Assembly: GCF_963678635.1 (NCBI RefSeq)
Contig: NC_087069.1
Coordinates: 18,822,660 to 18,886,659, forward strand
Source of the DNA: Symsagittifera roscoffensis
Taxonomy: Eukaryota > Xenacoelomorpha > Acoela > Convolutidae
Direction: 5' to 3'
Length of the DNA: 64,000 nt
Every line of letters begins with the position of its first letter. The first letter of the stretch is position 1. The position numbers were made by a program, and so were the translations under genes. Below are positions 33,301 to 43,410 of this stretch, one piece after another. The notes beneath the pieces are model-generated. The model was not told the origin of the DNA. It saw nothing but the letters and a program-made list of their open reading frames with translations, and did no database searches.

Positions 33301-36300
33301 CCGATAGGAATAATGCTCAAATCCAAGATCGTGAGGGAAACACTCAAGGCAAAAGGTTATGATCTCATCCAGGTAGAGGAGGGAACGGTCCGAATAGATG
33401 AAGACTTAATGAGGTTGCTTGAGAAACTATCAGATGACAAGCCCGTGATCCAAGGGAAAGGTCAGGAGGCACCGGAACTAACCATACTTCGGAGAGAAGA
33501 AACAGTGAACAATACTGATGTCTCAAAAGGAAGCATCACTGATAGCAAGGAAGTCGTGCGATCACTAGTTGAAAAAATCCCCGAAAAAATTCTGGAGCAG
33601 ACAAAAGTCAGGGATAAGAAAGTAACATTCAGAGAAGAAGTTGAACACCTGGGACTAGATCAAGAGTCCGGGGAGTGGTCCAGATTCATAGAAGAAGACG
33701 AAACCGGAGAAGGGAAATTGTCCGGGGAGCGTAAAGAGTGGGATGAAGACTCGGATGAGAGCAGCGAAGACCAAGACAGTCTATGCATGATACTGGCGGA
33801 AGAGAAGATAAGACAGCACGACAGGGAATTACAGACGGATCCATCTGCAGGGACGTATAATCTGGAAATACAAGAGGTACGAGGTGGTGAAGAGCTCGAG
33901 AAAATAGCAGTTTCAAGAAAACCACTAAGGGAACTATCGTGCAACTCAAACGTCAGAACGAATCTGGTACCAGAAGACGACATGAAAATCGTGAAAAGGA
34001 TGATATGTGTGAAACTGAGCGATGACATCCACAACCCTGGTGAGATGAATGGACAGATCATGGCGCTAAAGGAGCACGTTAAGGCGAGATACAGGCTGTC
34101 TGACCTAATAAGGGCCCAGAAGAATGACAAAATGACAAGTAATCTCTCCAAATGGATCCATTCGGGAGTCAAGGAGAAGGGGGAACTTGAGGAAGACAGC
34201 TACAAGATCTTGAGCCAGTTCTACAAAGAAAAGAGAGACTTACTTTATCACACAGCTGAAGGGGTGGTAGCGTGCAAGAGAAGAGATGAGGAAAAAATAT
34301 TACACAAACACAACCTCATCATACTACCACAATTGTACCAAACGGAGGTGCTTTTCAGATCACACGACCAGATGGGCCACCAGGGGATAGATAAAGTACA
34401 GCAAAGGATACTTCACAGGTTTGATTGGCCGGGAATGAGAAAAGCTTGCGAGAGATGGGTGAATGCCTGCCTAGCATGCCTTCAAGTAAAAGACCCAAGG
34501 AAGATGAAGTTTCCCCTCAAGTCTGTCGAGAGTTCGGAATTCAATGAAGTGGTGCAGATAGACCATCAGAAAATCTGCATGACGGAGTCGGGTTATAACC
34601 AAATACTAGTTATAATAGATCACTTCACCAAGTTGGCGGAAGCGGTTCCGTGCCAGACAGCCTCGGCAGAGGAGACATGTGATCACCTGATAACGCATTG
34701 GATATCGCGGTATGGTTGTCCAATGACTTTCCAGTCGGACAACGGCAAGGCTTTTGTGGGGGACTTGACAAAAGAATTGATGAAGAGATCACACATTGCT
34801 CAAGCGCACTCGACGACCTATCATCCACAGACCAATGGGTTGGTAGAGAGACAGAACAGGACACTGGTCAACATGCTCAGGGTGTACTGCTCGAGATACA
34901 TGACGGACTGGGACAAATACCTGCCACAGGTAGTAGGAGCCTATAATAGTACTCAGCACTCAACGACGGGTATCAGTCCTTTCATGATGTTGACAGGCAG
35001 GGAAAGGGCAATGCCTCTAACATTCTTCTACCCGGAGTACGAGGGGAAGAGGACGTCACCTCAAGCATACGTGAAGGAAGCGATCAAAAGACAACAAGAG
35101 CTAAACGAGCTATGTCGGAGAAACACGGCGCAAGCGCAAATGAGGCAACGCAAGAAATATGACGAAAAGATACTAAGAGCAAAGCCATACGAAGTGGGCC
35201 AATACGTGTGGGTTTTCCAAAATGTCATACCGCCCAAGGGAACAAAGAAACTACTCAAGAAATGGAGAGGACCGTTCATGATTACGGAAGTACATCAACA
35301 AGGAAGGTTCTATCGCTTGAGTACAGGGCGAGCAGCACATTACGAAAATCTGAAGCCTCACATTCCGTCTCCGGAGGACTGGTGCCTGCCAAAAGACATG
35401 GAAGGTCTTGAGTACCTGGTGGTGGAACCAGCGTGCGAAGTGAATGAGAAAGGCACTAGAGAGAAAAATGATGGTAATGAGAACTTGAGTTTGGACGACA
35501 ACGAAAAGATAGAAGTGGAGTCGGATGCAGGTTCATTTGTAGAAGAAGACTGGAACGATCCCGAGCAAAACGAGGTACCGAAGTGGATGGAACCGGATCG
35601 ACCAACACCACCGGAAACCAGGACGGGCAATCGTAAACGAACAGGTATGAGGTACAATAGGTACGGGGATGACTTCTTGATCGATAAGATACAGCCAGAC
35701 AAGTTGGGCGATGAACTACTAAGCGCAGGCGAACTGGAAGCCGAAGAGGAATGGCAGGTCATTGACGATGGTGGACATTATCCGCAGGATGATTACTCGA
35801 CGCCAGAATTGGAGACGGATCTCGAGCAGAGTGAAATAGAAAGGAGGGAGAACACGAACTTGAGGATTCTAGAGTGGATGCGTGATGTCAAAGACGAGAG
35901 CCGCGAAGGACAAAGCATTCAGCAAATCGATGTATCAGCAGCAAATTACATGAAGACAGAGGACCCTCTTTTCGGATGGACAGCAACAGACAGGCCACTG
36001 GACATCCCCAAGGACAATTCAGACCCGACTACATCGACGGGGACGTCGATAAATATTTTTGTCCGGGGAGTGGGGGTAGGACTTACCCACACCGAAAATT
36101 TGATGATAAAGAAGCTCAAGGAAGTGAGGGAAACAAGCGGATTGGAACTGGAGGAAGAAGAACCAGAGCCTACCATAGGAAGGAATTTCAAAACGAAATT
36201 CGAAATACCCAATGAATACTCAGAGAACATCATGATAACGGATAGCGACTTCATCCTGTCAAACAGGACCAGCGCGATCTGCATCACGGCGGACATGAGT

Positions 36301-36675
36301 TTCAAATCAAGATTGGAGGCTGACTTCAAAAGAGAGTACCAGAACGTAGAGTTTCTGTTCAGACAGAGGCCAGGACTGGGAGGCATAGCAGCGCTTCCAC
36401 CGTCAGTGGCACAAGTCCCGGGCAAATACCTCTGCTTCCTAGTAACGAGAGTCAACGACAGAAACACAATTGATCCCGAACACGTGATATTGGCACTGAC
36501 AAGACTACGTGACTTCATGATTGAAAGAGGAATAGTGGAGGTCTCGATGCCGGTGTACGACCCAAACAGGGGCAAACTGAGCTCGAGGGAATTGTATGCT
36601 ATCCTACATGTGGTCTTTGCAGAAACCGAGATAATGGTGCATCTTCACAAGAAGTACTACTTGAGCATCGCCTGA
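30349..36675 (+). CDS. Element B Pol polyprotein with C-terminal macro-like domain (fossil element)
   Basis: 2108 residues from ATG 30349. In order: aspartic protease (L-L-D163-T-G); reverse transcriptase with Y-V-D-D at about 649; RNase H (V-L-D-T-D-A-S, V-D-N-R-A-L-S-W-L); a Glu-rich linker with L-S-G-E strings; integrase with an H-H-C-C zinc finger (around H-D-Q-M-G-H-Q-G and C-L-A-C) and catalytic D1405, D1464, E1500 (35 residues between the last two); and a GPF/chromodomain-like tail. About 600 further residues end in a domain (about 1955-2108) that resembles OARD1/TARG1 macro domains, through K-Y-L-C-F-L-V-T-R, L-T-R-L-R-D-F and V-S-M-P-V-Y-D-P-N-R-G. The protease-RT-RH-IN order places it in Ty3/Gypsy. 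Confidence 0.92.
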   Translation: MVTGKPFGISKIGARIMSIITVGGHEVTRNLSEPSDQTIMHIDVYADYLSGISPQTTSRALRALLTRGGSKSVRVDNRYTEAYGPHEVMLNIDGINIYTKTMITCDEDLIGQIYVGKEELKVRSIGHCAMLEEDAMHIGTEADVTGHVLDINGKKTQLRGLLDTGAVLSVIPIETWEKMGFDKGDLIDSRIRLSAANKGALRVLGRTPIIALNLGERNLWMSFIVVENLDESDQFILGRDFIRNFDVTIDLNNAMFRIRNPDRRYAIKPVNLIMANENKAPVFLSRRVRLKANEAAIVSLRMKNYNELSDNKQVCIVPNPNSQSAAVLGRSFSITKSGLCVSVLLNTLDIPITIQRGRKLGYALPVKTRYETIENSKQNEVVDCPNHRDKICILRRLQRIKDSSGLIKSLKSETDDGLSSCSNFPERPTLDEMQTDKPVLPEIEHLRGKLKDEQLEAIKDVLERNEEVFSRHKADIGCCNFVEHEIELEENAVPHREGASCMTPHKSDACRKEIETLLEYDMIEPSKSPWACGVVMAKKKGDQLRFCCDFRYLNSVTVKDAYPIPRIDESLSKLGDAKFFTTLDLGSAFWQVPLRKQDRDKTGFACELGLFQWKRMPFGLCNATATFQRLMAHALIGVTKKYGNLVMCYVDDVVIATPTLEDHIERLDEVFACMKRSGLKCKPSKCEILKDSIKYLGRMVDKHGIRPDPDAVEAVLTWKSPKTEHQLMSFLGFANYYREFIKGYADKVYPMQQLMRHKGKKFMWNNAAEESFQRIKKELCEAPVLGMPTEKGMYVLDTDASVVAISGILHQEQEWNGKTVLRPIAYGSKVLSDTEMKYGAPKAEMFAVVTFVEKYRAYLGSEPFKLRVDNRALSWLKTYSMDQSYIGRWIVRLDGYNMIIEHRTRDKHQNADSLSKKTEFYERQEQREADRPEIKDGFSFMDKETYDSLPLTRWLDKSGKPIEDHPELPKEPLEKTILKKSRGIPIGIMLKSKIVRETLKAKGYDLIQVEEGTVRIDEDLMRLLEKLSDDKPVIQGKGQEAPELTILRREETVNNTDVSKGSITDSKEVVRSLVEKIPEKILEQTKVRDKKVTFREEVEHLGLDQESGEWSRFIEEDETGEGKLSGERKEWDEDSDESSEDQDSLCMILAEEKIRQHDRELQTDPSAGTYNLEIQEVRGGEELEKIAVSRKPLRELSCNSNVRTNLVPEDDMKIVKRMICVKLSDDIHNPGEMNGQIMALKEHVKARYRLSDLIRAQKNDKMTSNLSKWIHSGVKEKGELEEDSYKILSQFYKEKRDLLYHTAEGVVACKRRDEEKILHKHNLIILPQLYQTEVLFRSHDQMGHQGIDKVQQRILHRFDWPGMRKACERWVNACLACLQVKDPRKMKFPLKSVESSEFNEVVQIDHQKICMTESGYNQILVIIDHFTKLAEAVPCQTASAEETCDHLITHWISRYGCPMTFQSDNGKAFVGDLTKELMKRSHIAQAHSTTYHPQTNGLVERQNRTLVNMLRVYCSRYMTDWDKYLPQVVGAYNSTQHSTTGISPFMMLTGRERAMPLTFFYPEYEGKRTSPQAYVKEAIKRQQELNELCRRNTAQAQMRQRKKYDEKILRAKPYEVGQYVWVFQNVIPPKGTKKLLKKWRGPFMITEVHQQGRFYRLSTGRAAHYENLKPHIPSPEDWCLPKDMEGLEYLVVEPACEVNEKGTREKNDGNENLSLDDNEKIEVESDAGSFVEEDWNDPEQNEVPKWMEPDRPTPPETRTGNRKRTGMRYNRYGDDFLIDKIQPDKLGDELLSAGELEAEEEWQVIDDGGHYPQDDYSTPELETDLEQSEIERRENTNLRILEWMRDVKDESREGQSIQQIDVSAANYMKTEDPLFGWTATDRPLDIPKDNSDPTTSTGTSINIFVRGVGVGLTHTENLMIKKLKEVRETSGLELEEEEPEPTIGRNFKTKFEIPNEYSENIMITDSDFILSNRTSAICITADMSFKSRLEADFKREYQNVEFLFRQRPGLGGIAALPPSVAQVPGKYLCFLVTRVNDRNTIDPEHVILALTRLRDFMIERGIVEVSMPVYDPNRGKLSSRELYAILHVVFAETEIMVHLHKKYYLSIA
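36053..36092 (+). promoter_or_regulatory. Candidate internal polypurine tract in element B
   Basis: A T-rich run followed by GTCCGGGGAG and TGGGGGTAGG, in a 40-base block identical to 50957-50996 of element A. The first ten purine-rich bases equal the tract beside the 3' LTR. Confidence 0.5.
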
Positions 36676-37198
36676 GTCGGGTACATGGAGGTATCGAGTC
36701 GGGTGTGAGGGAGGAGTCTTGAGTTAGGTACTGGGGTGCGGCGCAGGTAAAGGGATCTTAAGATGTGATTGGCATGACAATTGAATTTTAAAAGAAAGAA
36801 TTGATGGTGCTAAAACATAAAATGAATCTGCATGTTCTTAAGGGAAAATCCAATCGAATTGCTTTAAGTGATATGAGAATGATAAGATTTTAACCATATG
36901 GGTAGAAGGGGGGTCTCTAGGTTAGGAACGTGACATGCTAAGTTTTAATGAGCTTTCTGTTTTCAGATCGAGTTTGAAAAACAAAGTTGAAAATCCAACT
37001 ACACTCAAGCGAGAAACAGAAAGAGAGAATCTTGATTGAACACGCGATAATCCGAATCTACAGCAAGTACTTGCAAGAGAGCATTTCTAGAGAATTCTTG
37101 AATTGGGTAATACTTGAGTTGGTAAGGTAATTCTTGAGTTGGTTAGGTAATTCTTGAGCTGGTTAACATCTACCTATATACATCCCGAAGTTGCAAAA
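36676..37198 (+). other. Element B pol-ORF3 spacer with splice-acceptor-like site
   Basis: About 520 bases without a gene. CTTTCTGTTTTCAG (AG at 36965-36966) is a good 3' splice site about 230 bases before the ORF3 start; the matching place in element A has a similar site. Downstream ORFs of retroelements are commonly expressed from spliced RNA. Confidence 0.5.
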
Positions 37199-39058
37199 AT
37201 GGCAGACCGATTCTGGAACTCCGTGCCCGCGGCTCTGAAGAAGCCCACTCTTGACGAGCTGTACAGACGCTTGAGGGACCTGGACTACACCCAGATAGAC
37301 GAGAGAATGGCGGTGATGCTGAATGCGATCCTCCAGTTGGAGGACCAGGGTGAGTGCAGGGAGTCTGCGACGGAGGCTGTCTTGATGGTCGGCTACACCA
37401 CCGAGGGCATATCAAATCGAGAACAGACCAGATGGTTATCTTGGAATGCGGATGGAGGAGTAAGGGGCTTTGACTTGGCAAGAAATCCTGGCCTGAGTAA
37501 CAACACCGAACACGGCGCAGGAGAGTTTCCGCTACCGACGAGACCAACAGCAAGATCCACAGGCCAGAGCTCGAGTAAGGTGCCGTCGATGTCGCGAGCG
37601 CAACAGACGACAGAGGCATATCCAGATCTGGGGGTCCTAAAGAAAGAGCTTGAGAAGGCGCTGAAGGAAAAGAATAAAGCGAACCTCGATCGGGATCAGG
37701 CGAAGCTGGATAGGGAGAAGCTTCAGCTGGAGAGGGACCAGGCAGTCGACGAGCGAGATCAGACGTTGAAATTACTTGAGATGCTGAGGGCTGAACATCA
37801 GCAGGAGCTAAGGGTGCGGGAGAACGTCGCGAATCGTGATCAACTAAAGTCGGAGTTGGAAAGGATAGAACAGCGACAACGCGAGCTTGACGCACAAAAG
37901 GGAGCCAGGTCTAACGAACGAGTGGTGACAAGCTCGAGGCCGGAGTCGCGCATGGAGGTGGATGAAGCTCCCAGGGCTAGAGGACGGTTCAACCTTGACC
38001 GCGAGGCCAGGGAACACATGAGTGAAGGCTTGGAGGTCTGGATACCGAATGACGTGACGCCTTCCTTGCGCAACCTAGAGACCCAACCTGTACGCCCTCT
38101 GATGGATGTGGTGTTACCCGGATATACCCCAACCTCGACCTCGAGTGGCAGCCAGGTGAGTGGCGCCTCATCGCGCCTGAAGGAGCTGGGCGAGAAATTG
38201 CAGCAGCAGAGTCGTGAAAGATCGACAAGGCCAGAGCTTCCCCCAACTTGGAGGGAACAGCCGGTCAGAAACGTCGTGATCGCGAGCTACAAGAAGAATA
38301 CAGAAGGGAACTACCACAGGCACAATCGGCTGGACTGGAGTGCGGAACAGGGAGCCAGGAGGGACTGCTTCCATGACGCAGCCTGGGTGGAGTATCTAGC
38401 GCCACCTCGTGTGCCAGAGGGTGCAGTTCACCTAATTATAGGGGATAGCCTGGTGCGGGTGTTGACCCAGATACGGTCACACTGGCAGACAGGAGTCTTG
38501 AGTTTCGCTGGAGCTGCCACGCCACAGATGTTGGCAACCCTGGACATGATAGGGATGACCAAAGTTTACACAGTGACCCTGATGGTTGGGACCAACGACG
38601 TGTCAAGGGGAGAAGCGAGGAAAATAACGAGGCTGTGCGACAAGATGAGCTGCCTTCTTGAGGAACTGAGGATCCAGATGGACCCCATCCTGCTGACGGT
38701 ATGCACGGTCCCCTACAACATGATGTTTGATCAGCACGCCCTAGAGATGAACCAGAAGGTGCGGAGCCTGAACAAGGCGATCCGAGACATACACCGAAAG
38801 AGTGTGCTTCCTCTCAGGCTGCTGGACATAGCTGAACGCATGGAGAACAAGGGATTCCCTGAAGACACCTCGAAAGATGGAATCCATTTCGATAGGCCAA
38901 GGGGAGCGGAGTGGCTGAACGACGTCTTCCAGGAACATATAAACACACTAGAAGCGGACCTGCTGGAGACAGCCCAATTCACTTTAGGACCACCTCCCAA
39001 CCCACCATTCCTTGCCTCGAGGGCCTTGGCTGGTCGCTTGGGAGGAGATTGTGATTAG
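37199..39058 (+). CDS. Element B ORF3: coiled coil plus SGNH hydrolase (fossil element)
   Basis: 619 residues from ATG 37199. The N-terminal about 110 residues (L-D-E-L-Y-R-R-L...) align with the start of element A's ORF3. A long charged coiled coil follows (about 155-240), then a Ser/Pro-rich linker and an SGNH/GDSL-type hydrolase. The hydrolase has block I G415-D-S417, block III G464-T-N-D and block V D560-G-I-H563, so the Ser, Asn, Asp and His positions are all present. Such enzymes are esterases or lipases. The role in the element is unknown. Confidence 0.82.
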   Translation: MADRFWNSVPAALKKPTLDELYRRLRDLDYTQIDERMAVMLNAILQLEDQGECRESATEAVLMVGYTTEGISNREQTRWLSWNADGGVRGFDLARNPGLSNNTEHGAGEFPLPTRPTARSTGQSSSKVPSMSRAQQTTEAYPDLGVLKKELEKALKEKNKANLDRDQAKLDREKLQLERDQAVDERDQTLKLLEMLRAEHQQELRVRENVANRDQLKSELERIEQRQRELDAQKGARSNERVVTSSRPESRMEVDEAPRARGRFNLDREAREHMSEGLEVWIPNDVTPSLRNLETQPVRPLMDVVLPGYTPTSTSSGSQVSGASSRLKELGEKLQQQSRERSTRPELPPTWREQPVRNVVIASYKKNTEGNYHRHNRLDWSAEQGARRDCFHDAAWVEYLAPPRVPEGAVHLIIGDSLVRVLTQIRSHWQTGVLSFAGAATPQMLATLDMIGMTKVYTVTLMVGTNDVSRGEARKITRLCDKMSCLLEELRIQMDPILLTVCTVPYNMMFDQHALEMNQKVRSLNKAIRDIHRKSVLPLRLLDIAERMENKGFPEDTSKDGIHFDRPRGAEWLNDVFQEHINTLEADLLETAQFTLGPPPNPPFLASRALAGRLGGDCD

Positions 39059-39563
39059 TTCCGATGATGAAGAGGAACTGTTGAGACAGTTTGCCGCATC
39101 TAGCACTTCAGGATGCAGTACCTCCAAGGCGAAGAGTACGAGATGAATGGGCAAATCGGATGGATCTTGAGTCTTGAGAGGGAAAGGGGGCTTGAGTGTG
39201 AATCCGAGTGAAACTTGGATTCACGAAAAAGAAATTTTAACAAAGCAAATATTGTTACTAATATACTATATTTATTATATAAATCGAAATGCTGCATGAC
39301 AATTTCCTGATTGAATAGGACAAAAGAGATTTTAAAATGATTGGCTTGAAAAGCGAAAATTCAAGGGTGCAGGTGTGTGCAGATTTTGATTGCTGTTTAG
39401 CAATAGTGTGAAAATTTTACATGGCTGTGAATTTTGGGGTGTAGATAAGCTTAAGTCTGCTGCAAACTTCTGTAAATGACCACTGGCACTGTATCTTGAG
39501 CAACACTCGGTTTTCTGGGACTCACTGGCAGAAGACAGCACGCGATGAGGACATCGATCTCGA
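39059..39563 (+). other. Element B 3' untranslated region
   Basis: AT-rich, non-coding, between ORF3 and the polypurine tract. Confidence 0.6.
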
Positions 39564-39575
39564 GTCCGGGGAGTA
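39564..39575 (+). promoter_or_regulatory. Element B 3' polypurine tract
   Basis: GTCCGGGGAGTA abuts the TG of the 3' LTR. The family A tract at 61720 is identical. Confidence 0.75.
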
Positions 39576-40459
39576 TGTGCCAGTCGGTCATATTTGGAAG
39601 TTTGACCTTGAGAAGAGCAGAAAACACTTGATTTTGGAGTGAAATTTAATTTTTCAAAATTTCGAATGGAATCTGTCATGCACGATTTTCTCGCGAGAAC
39701 TGAAAATCAGAAAAAGAGATCAGAACAATTTCAGAACAATTGCGGGAAAGTTGTCAGATAAAAACGAGTGTGAAATTGCAATTCGCAATTTCCATCATAG
39801 TGAACAAGAGTAGAGCTGTCCTATCTGAAATAGAAGACAGAGTGTTCCCGAGAGAACAATTATTCGAACTGGACCAGAGTGAACCTTCGACGGAAAGGTG
39901 GACAGCTTGAGTGTCCCAATGGTCCACATAAAACTGCAGTCTAGAGTAAAAACTTGTTCTTGTTGTTAAAACTGACTGACATTAAACTTATCTTAGTTAC
40001 TTTATTGATTCTTGAGTTGTTTACCGACTTATTTACTTCCTGGTTCTTGAGCGTGCTACAATGTGAGTACTTAATTTAAATTCTAGAGTGTGTTTTATGA
40101 TTGTTATGTTGAGGTAAGGCGAGTTTTAGGTTGATCCATCTGAAATGGATCAAAGTTCCACTGTCTAATAAAAAAGCAACTTAACGGATTGTTCCAACCC
40201 GGTTTTTAACGGCGTTCATGTATTTTGGGTATTTTGAGACCTAAGTATGGGGACGTTCTTAATTCTAGAGTGGGGGGATATTTTGGTAGTAGCCTTAAGC
40301 AGTAGCGGGTCGTAGTCTCATGTCACAAGCGAACCGAATTGGCTCCGACTGATTTGAGGTGGAAAAACACAAGAGATAGTGTCCCTGACTCCCGAGCCAA
40401 TAGTTATAGGGCCTATTTTTCTTAAGCCTCATGTGTGACTGTAGTAGACGAATGTTACA
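39576..40459 (+). repeat. Element B 3' LTR
   Basis: 884 bases; partner of 24525-25393. Hairpin 40131-40153, AATAAA 40167. Confidence 0.93.
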
Positions 40460-43410
40460 TCTTTTTAACATCATGACCGGCAGAACCGTTAACGAGCACT
40501 CCGCGCCGAGCGGATGCTCACATTAACGCCCTTATTAGGCCTAAACCGCCGGGGCGGAGGGGTGGTTCGGAGCGCGGAAGCCCTCCGGATTACCGTGAAT
40601 AGCTTTTTAACTTAGTTAAGACCGAAAATTCACGAACCAGGAAGGGTGGGGGGATCGGCCATTCCCTCATCCCCTGAGTGGTTTGTGACCAAAAACACTT
40701 AAAGATATAAGTAAAACCAAACAAAAAGTAGTATAGTACCCAAGAAAATCTAAAAACATAAAAAATTGCCAAAAAAACCAAAAACAGTAAAAAAAGTAAA
40801 AAATCAGTAGAAATCATCCCCCCAGACAAGATGTGATCCGACCCCCCCGTTTGTTGTTGATAGATATATTGTTGTTACAGGCATTTATATCAGTCAGGAT
40901 CGTTACGATCAGTTTTGTAGCCCGTTTGTGAGGCTTGTACTGTAGGGTTATTTGAGCATTTAAGCACGTTAATGCTAAATTGCGCTCAATTCGGAAGGGT
41001 CAGCTGATTTGCGCTCAATTCGGAAGGGTCTTGGGTGAAGACCGATCCGGCAAGCAGTACAAGGAGCAACAAGAAGGGGCTCAACGACAACAACAATCGA
41101 CTGTTGGGTATCGTTAACAAGTTTTGTAGCCCTTTTGGTACAAAAAGTAAGATAGTAATCTGTGGGGGGCTCGACAGTGCTGCACTGTAGTGACCCTTCA
41201 CCGAACTGCGAATATCCGAGTTAAGCACCTTAATTCGGATATTAAGGAAACCCGGAGGGGTATAGTATTACTAATATTATTATTTATATAGCCTATATTA
41301 ATAGTCTTATATCGTTTTTCAGTGAAAAACAACGAAAACAGACCGGTTTTTAGGGTCAAAATAGCGATATTTTGATCCCCCCACAAGTCGCGATTTTTGA
41401 GATATCGATATTTTTTGAAACGAAAAAAGCGCTAAATTAGTGAGTTACATCGTAACTGTGCTAGTATAATAGGTAGAATCGGTTGAGTTTAGTTCAGAGG
41501 TGGTTGGAACTATTTTGGTACCAAAAACCGAATTTTCGTGATTTTTGAAAAAACAGAACACTATAAAATACGAAATTTTTTTGAAATTTTTGAGTTAGGA
41601 CAGTAAAATTAGTTGTTCGGACAACGTCCACTAGTGAATCTACGAGTTTTGAAACCCGCTACCCGAAAGCCTTCCGGGTTGCAGAGAAATCGGACATAAC
41701 GTGTTTGATTTGGTGGATTCATCAATCCGGTGGGGTCCAGGTAGCATAGTTTTTCGCAAATTTTTTCTATAAAAGCGTTTTAGATCGGGTCTTTTGCATT
41801 GAACTAGAAGAGTATAGGCCTTCTGAGCTCGGATCAAAAATTTTTAGGTCGGAAGGACCAGAATTGCGGAAAAAGTTAGGTGGAACCTATAAGTGAGAAA
41901 TTTTTTGAGTTTGCAAGAAAGACGTTTTGGCTAATAACTTTTCGACAACTCGACAGATCCGGTTAATCTTGGTACCATTAGATCAGAAATTAGCTAAACT
42001 TACTAGTAGGAATTACTCAAAAAAGCGAGCGAATAAATTTTTGGAGATTGTTTTTAGCAAATTACACAAATCCGGAGGGGTACACCCTTCACGTTTTATA
42101 AATTTTTCTGAAAAACCCTTAGACCCCTACCAAAAGGTAATAGCGGTTGAATAAAGTAACTTTAGGCCAGTCTAGACCAAAAGGGAGGGCTAAAGGCACA
42201 GCAAAAGCTTAATCGAGCCGAAGTAGGGCCAGCGATAAGACCCTTCACCGTTGGTGTGAATTGTCAAATAAGAAGCTTAACTTCAATCCGGAAGTGTCTA
42301 GGAAGCTAGCACATACCCTTCCCAGTTAATTGAAAGAGCATAATTGCATCGGAGAACGTATCAGGAGGGGTATAGGTTGAAAAAAGGAAATCTCCGAAAA
42401 GCTACTTTTTACAAAACCGGAGGGCTCCCAATCCGGAGGGGTCAAACATTTTCAAGCTAGGAGGGGTCCGAATCCGGAGGGGTCCGAATCCGGAGGGGTC
42501 TTATAGTTGCTAATTCGGAGGGGTCCGAATCCCGAGGGGTCTTATAGTAACCAACTCAGAGGGGTCCAAATCCGGAGGGGTCTAGATTCTATCAATCCGG
42601 AAGGGTCCTATTTGTGCCAATCCGGAGGGGTATTGTTTTATTAAGGACTTAGGTAGACGAAAGAAAGACTAAAAAGTGAGAGGTATTAGGTTATTAGCAC
42701 ACAGGCTAGGTATCAGTGACTGCACTGGTAACTTGCCTTTCAATAAGAACCAGACTAATACAGAACAGGTCCGAACTCGGATATTCGCGACACTAAGTCT
42801 AAATTAAAAAGAGCGTGATTCATTGGTGTGGATTGAAACATAATACGTTTTTGGGAAAAGTGACTGCCCTGAGGATTTTAGTAGGTCTAGCTCGGGCAGT
42901 CCGAAGGCAGAAAGGTAACACAGTACTCGGTGGGTGCAATAGACGCCCACTTGAGAAAATTACTGCCTTCAGAGTTTTGTCTGTTTGGTGCAGCACCGAG
43001 CAGGGAAAACTTTTTCTTTAAAAGACAGGTTCGACTATTGTACTGCGACCGACTAAGAGTACAAGACACATACGTTTTTTTTATATAATACATTCATATT
43101 GTGTCAAAATAAATTATTTGTTTTTGATTTTAAATCAACATAAACTGTGCTTGATTGGGTAGTGAGTACACTATCTTTTAAATTGACTGATAACATCATA
43201 TTGTGCTAATTTCAAAATCTTTGGACCGATAATCGGTTAGTGTGAATAAATTTTTTACAAACTGTACTCTGACAACATACAGGGATTCTTGGTCACTATT
43301 TAATAGAATCTTGTGGAATTTATTGTGTTGTGTCATTATTATTGTTAATAAAACTATAAGGTCTCTAGCAATCGAGTTAAGTATAGGCATTAAAAAGTGA
43401 CAAATAGAAA
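40460..43410 (+). other. Element A leader with CCGGAGGGGT repeats
   Basis: About 2.95 kb of non-coding leader. The motif A-A-T-C-C-G-G-A-G-G-G-G-T-C and close variants occur about 17 times between 40988 and 42640, densest at 42410-42640. A stretch at about 41660-41750 resembles the part of the A LTR around ATCCGGAAGGGTTTCGG, so the motif may derive from the LTR. No ORF is convincing. Confidence 0.75.

Larger units (their letters stand above)
24525..40459 (+). mobile_element. Element B: Ty3/Gypsy-like LTR retroelement (fossil) nested in element A
   Basis: 15.9 kb in all. It comprises a 5' LTR (869 bases), primer-binding site, long leader with a minisatellite, gag, pol, a third ORF with an SGNH hydrolase, polypurine tract and 3' LTR (884 bases). 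The element looks whole. The LTRs differ by two substitutions and one short length difference, so it is very young, and younger than its host element. Flanks share the 3-base string TCT on each side. It sits 34 bases after the end of element A's 5' LTR. Confidence 0.93.
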
